This document shows positions 60,492 to 64,000 of a DNA stretch of 64,000 nt, piece by piece (positions within the stretch are counted from its first letter, which is position 1; each line of letters starts with the position of its first letter). The notes under the pieces were generated by a model. That model was not told the origin of the DNA and did not search any database. It was given only the letters and a program-made list of their open reading frames with translations. The stretch lies in assembly GCF_002967715.1 (NCBI RefSeq), contig NZ_PUIA01000037.1, positions 1-64,000 on the forward strand. The letters run 5' to 3'. Made by a program: the position numbers and the translations under genes. The stretch comes from Blastopirellula marina (GTDB taxonomy: Bacteria > Planctomycetota > Planctomycetia > Pirellulales > Pirellulaceae).

Positions 60492-61421
60492 ATGACCTCT
60501 GACGATCACCCCCCCAGCAACCGACGGAAAACGGTTCTCGTAACCGGAGCGACTGGGTATGTGGGAAGCCGGCTGATCCCCCGAATTCTACCTCACTACA
60601 ACATCCGCTGCCTGGTACGCGATCCGAGCCGGCTAGATGAGACACTCTGTAATCAAGTGGAAGTCTCGCAAGGGGATGTAATGCACTCTCCTTCCCTTCA
60701 AAACTGCTTGCAGGGGGTCGACGTTGCGTTCTATCTCATCCACGGTTTGGGGTATGGGGCTGACTTTCAAAAGAAGGATCGCATTGCGGCCGAGAACTTC
60801 GCAGCCGCGGCCAAAGAGGCAGGCGTCTCGCGGATTGTTTACCTGGGAGGCCTGGGGGATGATGCCGACTCGAAGCTTTCGCCCCATCTGAGAAGTCGCC
60901 ATGAGGTGGGTCAGATATTTCAAGCCAGTGGTGTGCCCACCATCGAGTTGCGCGCTTCGGTCGTGCTTGGCCCAGGCAGTTTGTCGTACGAACTCATTCG
61001 TTCGTTGACGCAGCGACTGCCAATGATGATTTGTCCGAAATGGCTATCAACACCGACGCAGCCTATCGCCACCGAAGACGTGCTGGCATACCTGCATGAA
61101 TCGATTGAACTGCCCACCGAGAAAAGCGAAGTCTTCGAGATCGGCAGCCAAGACGTCGTCACCTATGGTGGACTGATTCAGATGTACGCGAAAGAGCGAA
61201 ACCTGACGCGTATCTTAGTCCGCGTGCCACTACTGACGCCGTACCTTTCAAGCCTGTGGCTGGGGCTGGTCACGCCTACCAGTGCCGAGGTCGGTCGGCA
61301 CTTGATCGAAGGGCTTCGCAACCCAACTGTCGTGCGTGACGATCGGGCCCGCACTATTTTTTCGCACCAGCCAATGACCACTCAGGAAGCAATTCGTCAG
61401 GCTGTCCAACAAGAAGCATAG
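60492..61421 (+). CDS. NAD(P)-binding protein, NmrA/extended SDR type
   Basis: The 309-residue protein has the Rossmann motif TVLVTGATGYVGSRLIPRIL (GATGYVG) near residue 16, then IRCLVRDPSR (cofactor 2'-phosphate region) and GDVMHSPSLQNCLQGVDVAF, AEN in RIAAENFAAAAKEAGVSRIV and YLGGLGDD. A YxxxK catalytic pair is not visible, so it may be an atypical SDR (complex I NDUFA9-like or YwnB-like) that binds NAD(P) without classical chemistry. C-terminal helices (TQRLPMMICPKWLSTPTQPI, LLTPYLSSLWLGLVTPTSAE) are typical of the DUF2867-associated group. Divergent from DUF1990. Confidence 0.87.
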   Translation: MTSDDHPPSNRRKTVLVTGATGYVGSRLIPRILPHYNIRCLVRDPSRLDETLCNQVEVSQGDVMHSPSLQNCLQGVDVAFYLIHGLGYGADFQKKDRIAAENFAAAAKEAGVSRIVYLGGLGDDADSKLSPHLRSRHEVGQIFQASGVPTIELRASVVLGPGSLSYELIRSLTQRLPMMICPKWLSTPTQPIATEDVLAYLHESIELPTEKSEVFEIGSQDVVTYGGLIQMYAKERNLTRILVRVPLLTPYLSSLWLGLVTPTSAEVGRHLIEGLRNPTVVRDDRARTIFSHQPMTTQEAIRQAVQQEA

Positions 61422-61892
61422 CTGGCAGCTTGAGCGGCTCGTGGGAATGAAAATGAACGGCTTGGGACCGAAACCTCCCTCTGATGTTTCGATTTCGCAA
61501 CACTCGTGGCGGTTGAGAAACGTTCAGCTCACTTGAACGTTGCATTAGGGCAACTTTTCCTTCTGGTTAAGCTAGCTGGTAGCAACCTTTCCTAATAGGA
61601 TCACTTTGCCAAAAAAGAGGATTAGTTCGTCGGCAATTCGAAACGAAATCTTGAAAGAATTTTGTTTGATGTAAGACTAGATGAGGTATGCTTTTCCAGC
61701 GGAAAACGATCATGGTGGTAAACTTTTATGTTTGCCAGGCAGCACGATTTTTGCGAGTCTAATAAGACTCACACGCGTGGAAGAGGCGCCCCGTTTAAGG
61801 GAGTAGAACCGATCTGGAGCGAGAAGGATTTCGTCGGCGGATAGGCCTCGGTGGTCGTATTCGATAACCAACTTGGTCAGGAAACTTGAACC
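61422..61892. other. Intergenic region 5' of the YTV-like gene
   Basis: This 471-base gap has no supported gene; a minus-strand frame of 65 codons at its end (61710-61907) is not convincing. The part from 61570 to 61740 is AT-rich and probably holds the promoter of the surface-protein gene; TTTGAT and TATGCT at 16-base spacing (about 61665-61692) are a possible pair. Confidence 0.45.
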
Positions 61893-63317
61893 ATGAAACT
61901 CGCTCATCTTAAGAAGGTACTTGTCGCTCCGGCGCTGCTTAGCGTTGTGGGCATGAGTATCGCGCCGACGCCATCACTGGCGCAGTGCGGCGGATGCGGT
62001 CCGTCGTACAAGATCGTCACTCAGACCGTCTATGAGGAACAGCCTGTAACCGCCTATCGGACGGAATACGAGCGCGTTGAAGTTCCCAAAGAGGTCACCT
62101 CCTATCGCCCCGTTTGGGAAACTGAACGCCGTGAGCGAACCGTGACCGTTGCAAAACCGGTCGTCGAAACTTCCGAGCGTGAAGAACGCTTCACCGTGAT
62201 GAAGCCAGTTTGGCGCGAACGCGTTGAAGATCGCAGTTTCAATCGGACCCGTATGGTCACCGAAACGGAAATGCGCCAACAGGTGAACACGGTTCTCCGC
62301 CCGGTGACTGAAACGCAATTCTACGATCAACAAACGGTCGTGCGTCGTCCTATCACGGAAACCGTGATACAGAATCAAACGGTCACGATGTACCAGCCGC
62401 AAACCGTCTGCAAGACTCAGTATGTCGACCAAGGTGGTTACCAGACCACGCAGGTCTACACGCCTGGTCCCACACGTAACCGTTTGCGTTGGGTCCAAAG
62501 CCAAACCTTCGTCAATCCGACGACTGGTCAATTGGAAACCAACCGCGGTGGTTTGCACTGGATTCCCGAACAACGCCCTGGCACCGTCAGTAACGTGACC
62601 AATTACGTTCCGAACGTTGTGGCTCAGCAGGTTCCAGTCACCCAGATGGTTCCTACCCAGGTCACACAGCAAGTACCTGTTCAGCGTATTCGTTACGAAG
62701 ACGAAGTTCAGGTAAACCGAATCCCGTTCAACGTGACTCGCTACGAACAAGTCCAGCAAGTCGAACAGATTCCGGTTACCGTTCAAAAGCCTGTGACGGA
62801 ACGGGTCGAGAACATGGTCACCGTGAAGTACTGCGACTGGGTTCAGGAAGAAGTCGTTCGTAAAGTTCCTGTCAGCACGACCAAAATGGTCTACGAACAA
62901 CGGGTCGAACCGTACGAAGTGCAGGTCCAGAAGTGGGTCACCGAAACGAACACAGTGACGGAAACCAAGCTGGTTCCGAAGCAGGTTCAGTACACGTATA
63001 CTCGACGCATTCCGCGAACGGTGACTATGCGTATTCCGTTGGATTCGTTCGGCAATCCGATTTATGTTGCCCCGGCAACCTCGGCTAACCGTGTGATCCT
63101 GCCACCGGCTGCACCTTCGCCAACTCTGGCTGCTCCAAGCAGCGTGGTGGAAAAGCCGCCAACGATTATCCAGAAGAGCATCGTGACTCCTGCGGAACCG
63201 CCACCGGCTCCGAGCAAGGAAGAAGCAGAAGATGCTACGGCGGATAAAAAGGCAACCAAGGACGAGTCGACCACGTCCCCCAGCGACGAAGACCCAACCG
63301 GTCAACCGAAGCTGTAA
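61893..63317 (+). CDS. YTV-like repetitive surface protein
   Basis: The 474-residue protein has a signal peptide (KVLVAPALLSVVGMSIAPTP, cleavage near LAQ) followed by CGGCG. From about 45 to 380 it has degenerate repeats rich in V, T, Q, E, R and Y, for example VTAYRTEYERVEVPKEVTSY, RPVWETERRERTVTVAKPVV, RPITETVIQNQTVTMYQPQT, VPVTQMVPTQVTQQVPVQRI and MVYEQRVEPYEVQVQKWVTE. This matches the planctomycete YTV-type repeat, reported from cell-wall/surface proteins of Rhodopirellula baltica. The C-terminal 95 residues are Pro/Ala/Glu-rich (APSPTLAAPSSVVEKPPTII) and acidic. Probably an abundant envelope or stalk component. A ribosome-binding site AGGAAA precedes the ATG and a terminator follows. Confidence 0.88.
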   Translation: MKLAHLKKVLVAPALLSVVGMSIAPTPSLAQCGGCGPSYKIVTQTVYEEQPVTAYRTEYERVEVPKEVTSYRPVWETERRERTVTVAKPVVETSEREERFTVMKPVWRERVEDRSFNRTRMVTETEMRQQVNTVLRPVTETQFYDQQTVVRRPITETVIQNQTVTMYQPQTVCKTQYVDQGGYQTTQVYTPGPTRNRLRWVQSQTFVNPTTGQLETNRGGLHWIPEQRPGTVSNVTNYVPNVVAQQVPVTQMVPTQVTQQVPVQRIRYEDEVQVNRIPFNVTRYEQVQQVEQIPVTVQKPVTERVENMVTVKYCDWVQEEVVRKVPVSTTKMVYEQRVEPYEVQVQKWVTETNTVTETKLVPKQVQYTYTRRIPRTVTMRIPLDSFGNPIYVAPATSANRVILPPAAPSPTLAAPSSVVEKPPTIIQKSIVTPAEPPPAPSKEEAEDATADKKATKDESTTSPSDEDPTGQPKL

Positions 63318-63344
63318 TCGAACGTTTCAGGTTGGTTATCAAAA

Positions 63345-63375
63345 GAAGGCCCATCGCAAGATTGGGCCTTTTTTC
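63345..63375. terminator. Rho-independent terminator after the YTV-like gene
   Basis: AAGGCCCAT (63346-63354) pairs with ATTGGGCCTT (63361-63370) with a 6-base loop, followed by TTTT. It lies between convergent genes and has A residues on the other side, so it can also serve the minus strand. Confidence 0.9.
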
Positions 63376-63406
63376 ATGGACCGACCGCTCATTTGCTTCG
63401 AGCGAT

Positions 63407-64000
63407 CTAAGGCCGCTCTTCTGGCTGATGAAGAATCAACTGGTTGAATGAATCGATCACGCTTGCCGGATCGACCCCTTCGGCCAGAGCCGAGATGTAC
63501 TGATGTTTGGAATCATCCGTATCGGTTTGCCACTGGTGCGTTCCATTGGCAAAGATGTGATTATGTCCCTGGGTAACGAGCTTCCAAGGATACCCTGTCC
63601 CGCGGGCCGCGACCATGACGGAGATCTGGTCGGCGCTGTGGCGATCTTTCACCTTGCCGCCGAAGTAAAGTTCGTAAACGCGGCGGACTGGATTGTTCTG
63701 GGGAACCTCGTTCAAACGCTTTCCAGTTGAAACCAACTCGGCGAATTTACCTCCGCCGGTAAATGTGATCTTGGTTGGCCACTTCTCAATCGCCCTGAAA
63801 GTCGACTCGGCATCGGGTTTAAAGTTGCCCCACTTGCCTGGATCCAGATCGGCCGGGTAGCGACTTCCCATGCATACCCAGTGAGCGACCTTTTGCTGTA
63901 CGAGTTCCTTGCCTGACAGCGAGCTGATGTCGTCCCCTTCTGACTCGATCAGATAGCGAAGATTCGTCAGGTCCCCCACGGTCAGAATCGTCACGCTATG
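63407..64000 (-). CDS. Nucleoside hydrolase family protein (C-terminal part)
   Basis: The frame continues past the window end (codons for HSVTILTVGDLTNL at 64000), so the N-terminal half with the usual DxDxxxDD metal site is missing. The visible part has TVGDLTNLRYLIESEG (equivalent of TxGPLTN), WVCMGSRYPADLDPGKWGNF with FKPDAESTFRAIEKWPTKIT (the N-x-x-D-x-x-A type segment near the second metal ligand), TFTGGGKFAELVSTG and the C-terminal HSADQISVMVAARGTGYPWK containing SADQISV. Such enzymes cleave N-glycosidic bonds of nucleosides. The ATG at 63994 is internal and not a start. No signal peptide information is available from this part. Confidence 0.85.
   Translation of the reverse strand, partial: HSVTILTVGDLTNLRYLIESEGDDISSLSGKELVQQKVAHWVCMGSRYPADLDPGKWGNFKPDAESTFRAIEKWPTKITFTGGGKFAELVSTGKRLNEVPQNNPVRRVYELYFGGKVKDRHSADQISVMVAARGTGYPWKLVTQGHNHIFANGTHQWQTDTDDSKHQYISALAEGVDPASVIDSFNQLILHQPEERP

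Noticed and set aside
61710-61907. 65-codon minus-strand frame overlapping the YTV-like start
   Set aside because: Too short, overlaps the start of a strong gene and its promoter region, and no homology is suggested.
61974-63305. 443-codon minus-strand open frame opposite the YTV-like gene
   Set aside because: The plus strand has a signal peptide, repeats, ribosome-binding site and terminator; the minus translation is an Arg/His/Asn-rich mirror of the repeats.

Overview
The window looks like a chromosome segment of a marine-type planctomycete, most likely a member of the Pirellulales (Blastopirellula/Bremerella/Rhodopirellula relatives). The evidence is the gene content: four secreted sulfatases, DUF1559 pseudopilin-like proteins with an H-P-G-G...DGS motif, a DUF1587/1595/1592/1588/1585 plus DUF1552 pair, an SHD1-domain protein, a YTV-like surface protein and clusters of small membrane proteins starting with an NPF-x-(S/P)-P motif. 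No rRNA, confirmed tRNA, CRISPR array, transposase or prophage gene was seen. Lineage assignment is inference from content only.

0-9 kb: hypothetical proteins, a Tat-exported beta-carbonic anhydrase, a visibly AT-richer three-gene cassette (TIGR04255-type protein plus two small partners, 3778-5404), an SHD1-domain protein, and the ilvN-ilvC pair for branched-chain amino acids. Intergenic spaces here carry two families of short perfect or near-perfect palindromes.

9-26 kb: an exported beta-helix protein with ten AGIG-type repeats, a carboxypeptidase-regulatory-like protein, a sulfatase, a membrane-anchored glycerophosphodiesterase, then three DUF1559-plus-lipoprotein modules (one with a histidine-rich secreted protein attached, one with its pilin-like N terminus deleted) around an alkaline phosphatase.

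26-36 kb: a sulfatase block that includes a formylglycine-generating-enzyme-fold protein 1 base after a sulfatase stop codon, an RraB-family protein, secreted unknowns, an aldo/keto reductase and a zinc-type dehydrogenase.

36-48.7 kb: the DUF1592/DUF1552 pair, a pyruvate/indolepyruvate-decarboxylase-like enzyme, a noncanonical DUF1559 protein beside a 54-residue protein that resembles its membrane segment, a lipoprotein esterase, MutY, a BSP-type metallopeptidase, a lipoate ligase-like protein and an SDR.

48.7-64 kb: a 1.3-kb noncoding stretch with strong RNA-like secondary structure in front of the primary sigma factor gene; a five-gene NPF-motif membrane protein operon, whose last member seems to start at a noncanonical AUC; a methyltransferase; four tandem membrane-protein paralogues on the opposite strand; aroE; a cysteine-free Cu/Zn superoxide dismutase; a DUF1990 protein divergent from an NAD(P)-binding protein; a YTV-like surface protein; and the C-terminal part of a nucleoside hydrolase cut by the window end. 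The most promising candidates for undescribed biology are the 3778-5404 cassette, the NPF-motif operon with its putative AUC start, and the structured RNA region at about 48.9-49.2 kb.
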